Source of the DNA: Pelargonium tetragonum | Lineage: Eukaryota; Streptophyta; Magnoliopsida; Geraniales; Geraniaceae | Direction of reading: 5' to 3' | Assembly: GCA_036897445.1 (NCBI GenBank) | Contig: JAYMTL010000011.1 | Coordinates: forward strand, 1 to 64,000 | Length of the DNA stretch: 64,000 bases | Part shown: positions 10,701-22,326 of the stretch, in pieces | How the letters are laid out: every line of letters starts with the position of its first letter | Numbering within the stretch: the stretch's first letter is position 1 | Program-made: the position numbers and the translations under genes | The notes under the pieces: generated by a model | Told to the model about the DNA's origin: nothing | The model's database searches: none | The model's input: the letters and a program-made list of their open reading frames with translations, nothing else

Positions 10701-12560
10701 TATGAGACACGAGTACACTGAAAGTTCAAACATACATAGAGTGTCGTATAAGATTGGACCCGAGTCTATAAGAGAGGTTTTGACTTTCAGATGCAAGAAT
10801 CAGAGTAGCAAATTCAGGGGTTCTAGTACGCCTTAGACGATATAAGTATAGAGTTTCCAAAAGGGTACCAGTAGGTATTTCCAGATGTGTCTTCAACCCC
10901 TGACCTATTTAGTAGTTCTAATTCAAAACTTCTGACTAGACCTAGAAACTTCTCAAAGATTTAGAACTCTCGGGCGGGTTGGACAAAAGTTATCTCATTC
11001 AGGATTCTACTTTTATTGATTCTAGAGCAGGCTCCTTAGTTATAGTATTTACGCCTTTAATTAATAAGACGATTACTTCAATAAAAATAGAGTTTCAAAC
11101 TTCGCTTACTTACGTTTTTGAATTTATGTCCCTCATAACCCTTCAACTTCAAGTTAGAAAATCAATCCTAAAAAATTAGGGTTGAATTGAATTTAGATTG
11201 GACTAAGGGTTCTTCTAGGTTACGAGGACTCTTGTACTGGATAGCGCACAAAAACCTTTTGAATAAGTACTTAATCTTGTAAGAATACAAGACCCTCTGA
11301 CTGAGCTTTGAGCAGTCTAAGACTCCCGAGAATTGATTAATGCCTTTTGGAATAGCTGGATTCCTTTTCAGTTTGTGACCCTAGTTTAGGTTAGAGACAA
11401 GCTTTTTCTTAATATCCCGGAAGACTCCTATAGCTGTAGCTTCGGAATATTTGTCTATATAGAGATCCTCAGAATTTTTCAAGACTTTACGTAAGGAGCT
11501 CAACTAAGAATTGGAAGAGCGCTTCCTAGAAGGACCCGTGTACAAGGAACCCTTTTCTTAAACTCAGTAATAGGAAGAGAATGAAACTGAGCGAGAAAGT
11601 GAATTTGAAACTTGTTCGCGTTTTCCACTAAAAGGCTGACCAGACCTTAAAATAGAAATTCAGTAAAAGCTCTAGTAGAATAGAAATTCCTATACAAGAC
11701 TATAAAAGAAGACAAGAATAGGAATCGAGGAAGAGAATAACACCAGTCGGAGAAGGTAGCCCTCTCTTTCTGGAAGACTAAAGAAGGCCAATCTTTCTTC
11801 CTCGAACCTGTGCAATCGAACTGCTCATGACGCAGAGAAAGACTAAAGAAGGATTCGAACCCATAGACACTACTTCCATTTTAGAGTGCTCTACTTGGAA
11901 GAAAGGGAGGTTTTCCGCTTAAAAAGAAGAGTCCAAGGTTCCTCGTGGGTTAAAAATATCATTCTCTCAAGCCTCAGTAACGAGCAAGTAAGTAAATGAA
12001 GTACCAGCCACCTAGACTCTAAAAACCCTTGTTACGTCGTGAGTCGAATGCACCTAGATACACGGGTTCCAGTTCAAATCGAGTCGAAGTTAGAATCTCT
12101 TTTTGAACTTCCAAAAAAACTGAAACTAAAAACTTGGTATAGGGTTTCTTAGCCAAGTCAGGATTTTGGATCTATAAATGTTAAAGTCTTTAGAATTTAT
12201 AAAAAATAGAGTACAAAAACCTTTACAAGATTATACTTATCTCTTTGGTTGGGTCTAAGCCGGTTATCACTTCCAGCCACTTGAATTGACAAGGCATAGA
12301 ACATATAAAGCTTAAAGCATCCCCTTTTTTAGGACCGGACAGTTGGCAAGAAGAAGCTGACACTCGAGTAGAAACTCCAGTAAGTAAGAAAGCAGGGTTC
12401 TGAACAAAAAGCGAATGGAACTTTTTCGAAGTCGGTGTTAAAATTCTCCAGGGTACTCTCAGTTTAATAAGTTCCTTGTGTTTTATCTTGAGAGGGGCTC
12501 TGCTACTAAATTCTTGTAGGAATAAAGGGGAAGATCTTGTAGAGTAAGTCAAATGCAGAC
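10701..12560. other. mixed, partly purine-rich region with tRNA relics
   Basis: From about 11.5 to 11.9 kb the + strand is purine-rich, with many AGGAAGAG and GAAGACAAG words. It contains the trnF-like relic at 11841-11914 and two other fragments with weak tRNA resemblance near 11.81 and 12.08 kb. The 109-codon minus-strand frame at 12223-12552 has no recognisable domain, and I regard it as probably chance. Confidence 0.4.
11841..11914 (-). pseudogene. trnF(GAA)-like relic
   Basis: On the minus strand the order is TAGAGCA, then CTCTAAAAT, GTGTC, and a T-arm box GGGTTCGAATCC followed by TTCTTTAG. Plant mitochondrial trnF, recalled from memory, has TAGAGCA, GACTGAAAAT, GTGTC, GGTTCGAATCC and ACTTCTAAG in the same order at nearly the same spacing. 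The anticodon stem no longer pairs, the D-arm 5' half is not recognisable, and the T-stem has lost its outer pairs. It is most likely a dead duplicate of a tRNA gene. Assignment to trnF is by resemblance only. Confidence 0.4.
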
Positions 12561-14550
12561 GAACGCGGTCTTGTGATATGAGATAAAAAGCAGGCTCTAG
12601 GTAAGATTTTTCGGGAATTAAGGATAAAACTTCAATTTTAAAGTGTTCAAATAAGACTAAGACAGAATAGAATAGGGCGGGCCCTTATTTAAATAAAAGG
12701 ATTAACTTACGAGGATTTTTCCGGATGCCCCAAATTTGGAATTTGCTATTGCTATGTAATGTTATCTTATACTTATTTATATATATATATAGGGTTCCTT
12801 GTGCAAAGAGTAAGAGTTTCTATTACTTATATTATCTATCTACCGAAAAATTTTATGTATATGCTTCCAGAAGCGATTCCTCCGCACGGGGACCCCTTTT
12901 TGACTTCTATTTATCCGGAATATCTTTAGTAGTAAAAGGCCTTATCCACTATTGTATGTACTGGTTCCACACACACTCTACTAGAAACCTCACCTACTTT
13001 ATCTTTATATTATACTAAAACCTAACGGGGTTTTATCTCATTTTTATATGGGGTTTAAATCAAGAGTCACACTATGTCCACGGAAAACCTTTATCCAAAC
13101 AAGTTTTTTTGGCTTTTCGTTATGTGCAGAGATCCGAGTGTAGGGGGAATAGAAGATGAGCGGAAGTTTGATCCTTTATTTGGGATTGTTGAGACAAAAG
13201 ACAGGCGTAATCCTAATGAGGCGGACTGTCACTCTATTTAATTAAAGTAAAGGACGACTCCCAAGGGTACTGTAATACCTATCCTGAATGGCAAATCGAA
13301 ACAAAACCTCTTTTAGAATAGAGAAATTCTATCTCAATTCCAGCTTTAATAAGCCTACTTTTCTTTTAGTCTTGCAATATTTTATAAAAAGGCTCAAGTT
13401 AGACTCCTTTGTTGTTACTTAAAAATTTTCATCAGTATAAGTTCAAATCCCATGGACCTAAGAGGAGCCTTGTTCAAAATATATCATTACCTTTTGTTTC
13501 CTAGATTCGGTATACGTACATAGAGCATACTGAACCCTTAAACCACGTTGAATTTTTTTTAGAGTTACCAAAAGGAGAATGATTGAGGGATCCTTTTCAC
13601 CTTATTCCGTAGGTTTTCCACTCACTAGCGAACTACCCCCAGGTATAATTATGTGTGATCTAGAAAGAGGGGTTTTCTACCAGCAAGCGGAGCACCAAGA
13701 TTCCTAGACTTTCCGTATTTACAAATTTCTTTGGCAGTGCTCCTCTTATTAAGAATTTTTATCGTGTTTACTCCGACAATACAAACAAGGTTTTCTTTTA
13801 TTTGTACTTTAGATTATACCGTTATCTGCTTATCCCTACGGGAACTTATAAATCATACAAAGAGCCAAGTCTCTTAACAGTAGACATCCTTTTCAATTTA
13901 TGTTCGGACAATCCGGTTTGTTGCCTAACACTTTTCATATCTTGTATTTGTAATCCATATTTCTTTCACAAAAACGAAATTCTAGTTTTGATCGGTGGAA
14001 TTTGGATTAGGAAGTCTCATCCTTTTTAGAACCAGCAGGAGTAAAGAGATAGAAGCGCCCAGTTGACTCGGCCCTTGATAAATAGAATAAAAAAGAATAT
14101 TAGACTAGGTTAGGAGACTACTCATTTATCTCATTTTTGATCCTATATTAAGAGTAAAGTAAAGACGTACGCCCGGAAATAGAACCATAAGAATACTGGT
14201 TTAAGATACCCTAAAAGCAAAAGAACTCAAAGGGCCTCCTTGTAATTTTAAGACTTTTTAAAGAAAATGAGTCATCCCCTATAAAAATTTTTTTATTAGA
14301 AGCTGTTTTTTATCGCAAGTAAAGGTCAAGAAAGGTTCCTAATAGACTCCCCTGTTTTCACTAAAAAATATTAGACTCTGTTCAGTTCAAAAAGGACTCG
14401 CATGGTCGAAGCTCTCATAAAAAGTCATTTTTTTTATCTCCTATTTGAAGAAAACCAGGTTCTCAAATATAGGCTAGGGGAATTATATATATCTTTTAAA
14501 AAACTCGCGCGAAGAACTCACGGGTTTTACAGGTAATAAGACTTCAGTTC
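12561..14550. other. AT-rich non-coding spacer
   Basis: No gene is recognisable. Two ATG frames (97 codons at 12725-13018 and 75 codons at 13802-14029, both + strand) are aromatic- and leucine-rich as expected from T-rich DNA, and show no motif. A short TA run lies near 12779-12791, and an isolated T-arm box is at 13440. Confidence 0.55.
13440..13450 (+). pseudogene. isolated tRNA T-arm box
   Basis: AGTTCAAATCC matches the tRNA T-arm consensus, but the flanking stem pairs only at its ends and no other tRNA arm is visible upstream. It is counted because exact boxes of this kind are much commoner in this window than expected. Confidence 0.2.
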
Positions 14551-16350
14551 AGTAGTGGTAGCAAACAGCAAGAAAATATGGATTGATTTTGAGGGGAAGA
14601 GAATAAAAATAACGCACCATAAGGTATAGAATCTTATAAAGCAGGGGAAGGCATAACAAAGCCTTAGACTGGTTAATAATACCTAACTTTGACTGAATGG
14701 GGATCTTTATATTCTAAGTTTCTGGTCAGTAAGGAGATGAATTACATACTTAGTAAATGGAAGAACTTTGAACCCAAAAGTTTTCTAATTAGTAGGGCGC
14801 ATATACATGGTAAACTCCTAAAATTCCTCTAAAATGGACACTTTGTCACCCCTTATTATTGGGAAGTACCTGGGTTTCCTTTATTTAAAAAAAGGGGGCT
14901 CCGGGGTAAGCTGGGACTGATGCAGTCAAATCATTAAGAAGATCTATCTATTTACCTCATTTTGCTTTGGAATGAGAACCCGTTACTTTGTGAATATGTC
15001 AAGTTTTCCGTTTGTAGTTATAGGTCAGAGGTCAGACTTTCTAGAATGAATTGCTATTTATTTATAAGTCAGCCTCCTTTGTTGAATAGACAGAATATGA
15101 GTTTCAGTAGTAGGAGATTGATAGGGTTGGGTAAAGCAGAAAGGGGGTCCTTTTATACTAAATAGGAACTGATAAACTTAGGGATTCGATAAGAAGGAGT
15201 CTCCGCCTTGATAAAAGGGTAGGGAAGAAATTCTTCTTTATATAAATGAAAGAAACTGAAACTAAGAAGGTTTTAGATAGACAGTTCAATAAATCTAACT
15301 AGAGAGTCTTTTCAACGGCTCAATTCCTAATTCTAAAAGGTCTGTTTTTCTGTATTACCTTTTTCAGTTCACTGGGTTTTCCAAGATATTCGTAAAGTAG
15401 GTTCTGCTTCGTATTCGTAAATTGAGCTTAGGTTTGCTTCCTTGATTTATTGGACTCTGTGCTTTTTAGGGATTTGACTAGTATATAGAGAGTCTCTTAG
15501 GTACTTCCCAATAGAGACTGAGGAGATTCATAGATAGATAAAGAATTTCAGATTATATAGGAGTTTCGGGTAGAGAGAGCTTTAGCCCGACTCTTTTTCT
15601 CTTAGAAGTTCAACCCTGGATCAATTCTTTCCTTTGGATAGCGCGAATGGGATGTATAAAACAAGGAGGGAATCTCTAATATAGCAAGCAACCCGAGAAT
15701 GATATAATAAAATTTGATGCTAAAGAATAACTTAGTATCGAAACGCACGATAAATGGGATTCTAGGTATAAAGAAAGCTTAGGCTTGTTTGAATTTTGAA
15801 TGAATCCGTATTCTTATTTCCGAGCTTTGACTTCAAAGTAGATTTATTCCTATTCTTTCGGAGATTCAGTTTTAGCTTTGAGATAGAAAGACCCCTTTAA
15901 GAAAGGCGTGAGGTTTGCAATTCTGGATAATGAAAAGTTTTGGATTGGAGTAGAGTATAGTATAGTATAAAGAATAAGGAACCCCAAGGTTCTTTTGTTA
16001 AAGTAGAGAAGCGAGCTTTCTTTGCTATTTGCTATAGTGAGTTTAAGGTAGTTTTCCAGGACTTCTAAGTTATAAGTTAAGAGAGTTGAGTCGTTTGGGA
16101 TAGGCAGGGAGAAGATTTTAAGAAAGGCAAAGCTCGTAAAAGAGTATGACAAAGTAGCCTATCAAACTTGTTTAAGAAAAGGGTCTGAATTGTTGGGATA
16201 AGAAAGCTCGTACCAAAAATGATTAGGGAATTGAAGTAGAAACCCCTGAGAAAGTCCTATAGCTCAATACTCAAGAAACGGGTAGCTCTATTAAAAGCTG
16301 TCTAGTATCTGGTACTTAGGAATTTTGACTATACAGAGGATATAGAAATG
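14551..16350. other. G-rich skewed island
   Basis: The + strand is G-rich over about 1.8 kb. It carries repeat A in reverse orientation (15665-15745), so this island is oriented opposite to the C-rich island that starts immediately to its right. ATG frames of 67 and 100 codons inside it have no recognisable motif. The polarity flips within about 300 bases near 16.35-16.6 kb. Confidence 0.55.
15665..15745 (-). repeat. dispersed repeat A, inverted copy
   Basis: Read on the minus strand the block order is GTTTCGATACTAAG, TTTAGCATCAAATTTT, GGGTTGCTTGCTATA and TAGAGATTCCCTCCTT. The + strand copy at 19705 has GTTTCGATACTTAG and TTTAGCATCAAGATTTAC. The + strand copy at 41353 has GAATTGCTTGCTATAGTAGAGATGCACTCCTT. 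Similarity to the 41 kb copy continues into TCCCATTC further along the minus strand (near 15.65 kb). This copy is the clearest sign that G-rich islands are reverse-complement copies of C-rich ones. Confidence 0.7.
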
Positions 16351-16630
16351 AACTCTTATCTATAAAGTAGTAATATCCCAATCCCAAGCCGGGGCCTTTT
16401 AATAACTTATACGTACAGAAAGGAGTCTTAATATTTACTATTGACTAAAAGGCACCAAGTCTAACTTGACTTAAAAAGAAAAAGGAAACCTTTCCGGTAA
16501 GAAAAATTTTGACTTAATTCCTCACAATAGGACAAAGCGCAAGTTAGCCAAAAGAGCACCCCTTTTCGAATTATAACACTTGCATAAAGCTGCTTACACC
16601 TAAACAGGGTATCAAATTCTTGTATACTCA

Positions 16631-16645
16631 TTAATTACATTACCT
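16631..16645 (+). repeat. copy of the ACATTACC motif
   Basis: TTAATTACATTACCT is present, followed by AG in place of TT. It lies just after the point where strand polarity flips from G-rich to C-rich. Confidence 0.65.
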
Positions 16646-16909
16646 AGTCTTTTTTTATTTCATAACGGGTACTTAAATAGAAAGTCTAGTATAATTAGTA
16701 CAAACCTAAAAAACATAAGAACTAACGAAACTAAAATGATACTACAAATCAGAAACAACAAGTCTAAACCTTCTGTTTACTACTCTTCCTGTCTTAAGAA
16801 CTTGACTTATCTAGGCTCTCTGCTTTGCCCATGGGCCCAAAACTCTCTTTTACAGAAAACAAAGAACTTCTTTTCTTACCTCCCCCTTCTTTGAATAACC
16901 TTCCTCATA

Positions 16910-16946
16910 CCCATACCTTGTTGAGCTTGCTTCTTCAGATCTAGAC
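16910..16946 (+). repeat. dispersed repeat B, copy 2
   Basis: This 37-base block starts CCCATACCTTG and ends CTTCTTCAGATCTAGAC, matching 8108-8144 at 34 of 37 positions. It sits in the C-rich island, in the same orientation as copy 1. Confidence 0.75.
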
Positions 16947-17480
16947 TTCTTGTATCCTCTGTGCCACTTAACAAAGAGCACAAAACCCCGGATTACCTCC
17001 TAGCTACAAGAGGGATCTTGCCTCGATTTTGTTACTTTTAACACCTAGTAAGCAGAACCCGGTTCAGTAATTTCTATACGAAAGACCATTTAAGCTTTCT
17101 TCCATAAACCCTGAAGTCTATCCAACCAGGAAACCTCTATATCTACTAGTCCCCTAAAAAAGACAGAGCCTACAGACTTCCTATTCGCTGTAAATCCTTG
17201 TAAAAGCAAAAAAATGTTATGATAAGAACCCTTTTGCCTGGGAAATAAGCAAGTCTCGAACTGAAGCTCCTTCTTCACTTTCGCGGAAACCTACTCCTAT
17301 ATCCTTCTTGAATTCCCTATCTACTTTACTTGCTTTACTCATTTTTCTCGTTTCTTACCGACTTCCTTTCTTTAGAGCTCGACTCTCTACCACTAGGACT
17401 ACTTTTAAGTAACACTTTCCTTGAATAACTCAAACTTTAGACTTTCATACTCGGAAACCCCGAAACCCAGAAAATCAATA

Positions 17481-17497
17481 GGAACTCAAGACACTAG
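17481..17497 (+). repeat. GGAACTCAAGA block, copy 1
   Basis: GGAACTCAAGACACTAG here matches 20322-20338 at 16 of 17 positions. Just upstream, CCCGAAACCCAGAAAATC resembles the AACCCGAAA block at 19116 and 41286, so the two blocks seem to be neighbours in one longer unit. Confidence 0.6.
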
Positions 17498-17701
17498 CTA
17501 GATCAAAGAAAGAAGAAACTGACCTTGCTTGACAGCTTAGCTTGCTTCAGAATCGGAAACTTAGAAACCGGCTTAGTCATAAACTCTATAACTGCACTTG
17601 TATTCTAATTAGCTTGACTATTCAGAACCGGAGCTTTAGCGCTGTAACTGACTTAAGTATCTTAATCTTATCGGGTTTCTCCGACAAAGGGAGCTCTCCT
17701 T

Positions 17702-17789
17702 CAACCTATTAACGGTAAACAGAAAACTAGCTAACAAAAGGCTGGCAACTTATTAACGGTAAACAGAAAACTAGCTAACAAAAGGCTGG
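17702..17789. repeat. 44-bp tandem duplication, two copies
   Basis: Copy 1 (17702-17745) and copy 2 (17746-17789) are adjacent and differ at one position, CAACC versus CAACT. Both contain AACGGTAAACAGAAAACTAG and end in GGCTGG. This is the freshest duplication in the window and should be variable in length between individuals or molecules. Confidence 0.9.
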
Positions 17790-18522
17790 AAAGGGGGATC
17801 TCATATATTATATAACAATATAAAAAGTTTACCACTCTAGTTTCAGTCTATAATAGAACCTTTGAAATGGCTCTCTATAGCTATCCAATTACCCAAAGAG
17901 CTCTAGATTCCGCTTTTACAGGAAAACAACTTTTCAAAAACTTCCATACCATAAAGGGCTAGTCTATCCAGGAAGCTTTCATCGAAGCCTTTTGCTCGAT
18001 TTATACAATTTTCTTCATTTTACCACATCTGACACGTTAAGAAATGGAAGCTCTCCTTTTTAGACCTGTTTTTTAAGAAAAAGCTAGGAAATCTAGACCC
18101 TCGCAAAAGCCTATAAATAGCAAGCCAATAAGAAGAAGGGTATACAGATTCAGTCAGATCATGCTAAAGTTTATACCCAGAAATTTCTTTATCTGCTCAA
18201 ACTTTGTATTTGTAAGGGACCTAAACGAAAATCGAGAAAGGAGTCTAGCCTAGCGGGAAAACTCTGACTTTTTGTGAAACTTTACAAAAGGTGGGTTCTG
18301 AAAGAGTTGACTATCTCCTAGACCTCTTAGGCCCACTCCTTATTGATAAACTCCATGGCGCATTGGGGAATGACTAATAGATACAAAAAAGAACAAATAG
18401 CTAACCTTTAACGGAAAAAGGAACTGAGGATAACAACCCTATCTTTTCTTGCGAGGCCCTTGATGTGCCCTAAAACAGAAGTGAGCCTGTCGAGCCTTTC
18501 CCAACCTAATTAGAGCCTTTTT

Positions 18523-18558
18523 TACTATATAAATTTGAATTGCTTACTTTATATAGTA
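18523..18558. repeat. 11-bp inverted repeat with 14-base loop
   Basis: TACTATATAAA (18523-18533) is complemented exactly by TTTATATAGTA (18548-18558). It is AT-only apart from one pair, so the stem is weak. It is not followed by a T-run and has no gene to terminate. Confidence 0.6.
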
Positions 18559-19115
18559 TAGTTTGACAGAATAGAGATCCGCTCCTTTTTCTAGACTAGA
18601 AATACCGGTCCGTGAGGGGGAAAAGCTATCAAACAAAAGGAATCCACGGCTTCCCTTATTAGAATCCCTGCGGCTTAGACTTCCCTTGCGAACTCCTCCT
18701 ACTCTTTTTATAAATTACCTACCTATAAACCCTATCTATCCCTATAAAGAGAGCACTACAACAGGAAGCCTTCTATTTCATATTTAAACTCACTATCACT
18801 CCGTACCTTACTTCTTAGTATCCAGAATCAGAAAAATATACGCTAAAAAGCAACTAACCAAAGAACTTTCTCGAGCTAAAAGAGCCTACGAAAGGAAAGA
18901 CAAGAGCTACTCACTCCACTTAGATATGTCCCCTCTTTTCTATTACTCCCAACCAAGCGAATCAAATACAGAATATCAAGGATATTTAGTTGAGGCAACC
19001 TTTTCACCAATTTCCCAAAGTCTTTTTTGAATCCTTTGCTTTTTAGTTAGACCCTTACCTTACTTATCTTACCGGAGTCCTTTTAAACAAAAACTTCTTA
19101 TTAACTAACCTAAGG

Positions 19116-19149
19116 GAATTCTATTAACCCGAAAACTGGAAAGATCTAT
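19116..19149 (+). repeat. AACCCGAAA block, copy 1
   Basis: GAATTCTATTAACCCGAAA followed by ACTGGAAAGATCTAT aligns with 41286-41320, which has GAACTCTATTAACCCGAAA followed by TCTAGAAAATCTATAT. About four changes and one gap separate them over about 34 bases. In each place a copy of repeat A follows within a few hundred bases or less. Confidence 0.65.
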
Positions 19150-19343
19150 TCGCAACCTTTCGTTTAGAGTAAGCCAATAAGAAAACAAAAACTTGTCTCC
19201 TAATTTATAGAACCGGGAACAAAGGAAGATAAAAGAAAAGCAACTACTTCGTCAAGGGCTTCCCAGTAAAAGCTAATAAGAAGGTTTAGGGGTTAGATAG
19301 AAGCATACCCAAAGTTAGACCTATAGTGTTCTTTATCTCCTGT

Positions 19344-19420
19344 TTAGGTACCGACTCAGGTCTTTTTTTACCAGTTTCACCTATTGTACTTAGCATCAGA
19401 TTTGACTATGCTTCTTTTGA
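19344..19420 (+). repeat. dispersed repeat A, copy b
   Basis: GGTACCGACTCA is followed by CTTAGCATCAGATTTGACTA. It is closest to the copy at 8443. A second, better-preserved copy starts about 360 bases downstream. Confidence 0.6.
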
Positions 19421-19704
19421 TTTAGAGATAAGAAGGTTAGACTGCCTTTCAACAGAACAAAAAACTAAAAGGAGGTACTCTATAATACTTGCAATGAAAT
19501 AGCAACTACTCAAATGAAAGACTTATCAACCAATAATGATAAAGAAACCGGGAATACAGATCAAATAAGATCCTGCCAAAAACTTATACGCAAAACACTT
19601 TCTTTGAATACCCAGAACTCCAAGCCTAAAGAGCAGCCACTTAATTAAAAGTTTAGGGATGAAAAACAACACTGCTACTATCATCTAGAGTCTCCTTTAC
19701 TCTA

Positions 19705-19793
19705 AGTTTCGATACTTAGTCGGGCGGTTTTCCTATTTGAACTATTTAGCATCAAGATTTACAATATACCTCTTGCTCAGGAATTGCTTGCCT
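19705..19793 (+). repeat. dispersed repeat A, copy c
   Basis: GTTTCGATACTTAG, CTATTTAGCATCAAGATTTAC, a variable gap, then CAGGAATTGCTTGCC. The middle block differs from the 41353 copy at few positions, and the first block matches the inverted copy at 15731-15744. Confidence 0.7.
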
Positions 19794-20321
19794 CACTTTC
19801 TATACTCTACCCATTTTCAGCCCTTTTAGACTGAATAACTAAAATGCAAGAGTTCTCATTCACACCTATAACCTAGAGATCCTCTTCATTTCCTATTTGA
19901 CTTCCTTACCCACTCCTTACTATCTCTTTCTAAATTCCTTGTCTAGCGAAGAGCCGCTAAAAGAGTCCCTGACAAGATAGGGCCGGCTTACCTTATGTAT
20001 ACCCCTACTTCTTTATTTAACTGGGAAGACTTGAGTTCCTACAGCAACCCTCTTATTAAGCCTAAGAAACTTAGTAAACCCCTTCCAATAGCTAAGAAAA
20101 CCCTTGCACTACCCGTCTTAGAATTGGAAACAAATCCTTACTTTTAATGAAAGACTTTCCCGTCAAAAAAGGAAGATAGATCAAAGAAACCCAAACTATA
20201 CATTAAGAAAAGGAAACTGAAAATTTCTAATTTCTGTCCAGGAAACAAACTTTTGACTTTTCTTTTGGTCGATTGAATTTTAAGAATTTTGGAAAACAAT
20301 AGAAGGGAAATCCATATCCTT

Positions 20322-20338
20322 GGAACTCAAGATACTAG
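20322..20338 (+). repeat. GGAACTCAAGA block, copy 2
   Basis: GGAACTCAAGATACTAG differs from the copy at 17481 by one base. It marks the right part of the C-rich island. Confidence 0.6.
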
Positions 20339-22326
20339 AGCCAGTAAATAAGAAAAAAACTTTCATTCTCCTACAAAATTTAGAAAATTGGAAACTAAGA
20401 ATAGAAAGACTCATACAGCTATAATAATAAGAAGACTAATAAAAAGGAATACGAATGAAAGAATCCTGCACCTACATCTGACTTACTTGTTCTTTCTACT
20501 GCAGACTCTTAATCTGTACCCTATGTATCTTACTTCTTTTCATAGTTGTAGTTTTCTTACTACTTGTACTTATTGTTGCTATACCCCTCCTCTTCTTAGG
20601 ATTGACTGTAGCCAATGCCTTTGTACTCTTCTTTTTATTTGTCTTACTTGTTTGAGTTCTTGTACCCCTCTTTCATCGACTTAGATTCTGCACTCCTTTG
20701 CTTTAGTGAGTTAGGAGTCTATACCCTTGCAGTAGAGTAACAGGGCGAGCTATACCTACTAAGAGCAAGAGAGGATAGTAAGCCAACAGCAATAGATAAT
20801 AGATATAGGTGGGATGCAGCTAGTTTCTTAGTATGTAGCTATTGTCTTGCTTGTCTTGGGTAGTGTTGTTTTTTGTTTTCTTTTTTATAAGCTTAGTTTA
20901 GAAGTATCATATTGTAGTAATTAGATTGTACCTGGATAACACACCTCCCACTGATGCTACTGACCTAAATTCCTCCGAGCTAACCGACTTGACCTCTCGT
21001 ATTCTAAGCTAACAGAGTTGCTTGACGACTTAATTGTCCAGAAAGGAGTGCTCATACTAGGACCGGGAACTTCGAATAAGAAAAAGCCCGGCCTAAGCGT
21101 TCTTCGAGAGTTATAAAGAGCTGCTCCAAGTCCTTCTTTTTCTTTACTTTCTGTTTTACCCTTTTATTTACCAGAGCTATACTAGATTTGAATCTCTCTC
21201 CAGGCAAAGGGCGTTATTTGCCTGGAACCAACCCTTGGCCATACTTCTAGATTACAATATTATACACCGCGCAAGAAAAGAAATTTGACTTATTTGCTCA
21301 TTATAAGCAGGCGAGAATTTTGTATTAGTGATACCACTTTCCAATCCTCGGATCTTGTCTTATGTCTTATTCTAATGACCCTGAAGAATAAAGTTAAATG
21401 GTAATATGAAATCTGCTGGAAAAACATAAATACACGAGTTCAAAGAAACTTAAGAGTTTAAGGGAGCAACAAAAGTTTTGAAAACTTCTGCTTGTTGCAT
21501 TTTATCTTTACAGACCCTTTATAAAATTGATACTTAACCTCGGGTTTTATACTGGGTATATCCTTCTTTTGCGAGTCCCGGTGCTTTTAGTTTTCCGTCA
21601 TCTATCATAATATAAAGAATGCATAAGCCAAAGACTAGATTAAGGGCAAGGAGTAAATACCAAATTCGAGTAGAATACTCGTTGTATACTTTGACAAAAA
21701 AGGAAAATGACATTATTTGCGGCATAACCTTTAGGTTTTGTCTAATTTCAATTTTTTAAGAAAGAGGAGGCTCATAAGTTCAAACGGATTTACAGGATTT
21801 CCTTGGCTACAATATTTTGGAGTTTGAAATGCAGTAGAATAACTTTATATACAGAAGTCAAGTCCTACTATATAAGTAACCCCTAAAATTTTGGGAGTCT
21901 TCCGCTTTTTCAGTCAGTAATAAGGGGTGCCAGTATCAAGTAAGTAACATCCGTCGAAAGGCTTCCTTACAAGATATTTAGAACGCCCTGTTTGGTTTAG
22001 TGCTTTCCCTGCGGGATCCTTTAATTCTGGTTTTAATAATCCTATAAAAAGGGAGAATCTCCCGGATTCTTTTGTTTTTTAGTAAAAAAATCGCGGCGGG
22101 TAGGCTTAGTTTTTATGTTTCATTGAGTTTTACCCCCATTTAAAGTTCTGTTTTGTTACATTGTTTAAAAGTACAAGGTATACAGCTAAAGAATATAATA
22201 GAAGGGTTTTTGTCCCGCAAGTACCTCTCGAGATAGACGCTTTATGAAAATATTCCCTTACAATAGAAAATTTGCGTTAAAGCTAATTCAAAAATTTCGA
22301 TTAGAAACCAAAAAGAGCATAAAAGG

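Larger units (their letters stand above)
16351..20760. other. C-rich skewed island with several repeat blocks
   Basis: This is the longest skewed island. One sampled 60-base line (16861-16920) has 21 C and 3 G on the + strand. It contains block B (16910), the GGAACTCAAGA block twice (17481 and 20322), the AACCCGAAA block (19116), repeat A twice (19344 and 19705) and a 44-bp tandem duplication (17702). Blocks recur in loosely repeated order, as if several diverged copies of one element lie here. The 98-codon + strand frame at 20388-20684 and the 62-codon minus frame at 17090-17278 have no recognisable motif. Confidence 0.6.

Noticed and set aside
11808-11835. Fragment resembling the reverse complement of trnfM (TCGAACCTG ... 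TCATGA).
   Set aside because: Spacing is three bases off and no stems pair. TCATGA is itself palindromic, so even the strand is unclear.
12050-12110. Second fragment with tRNA flavour (CAGTTCAAATCGAG).
   Set aside because: No T-stem pairing and no recognisable arms upstream.
12223-12552. 109-codon minus-strand frame.
   Set aside because: Composition looks ordinary but no family is recognisable. It is within the range expected by chance.
18523-18558. Possible transcription terminator hairpin.
   Set aside because: AT-only stem, no T-run, no gene upstream. Kept only as an inverted repeat.
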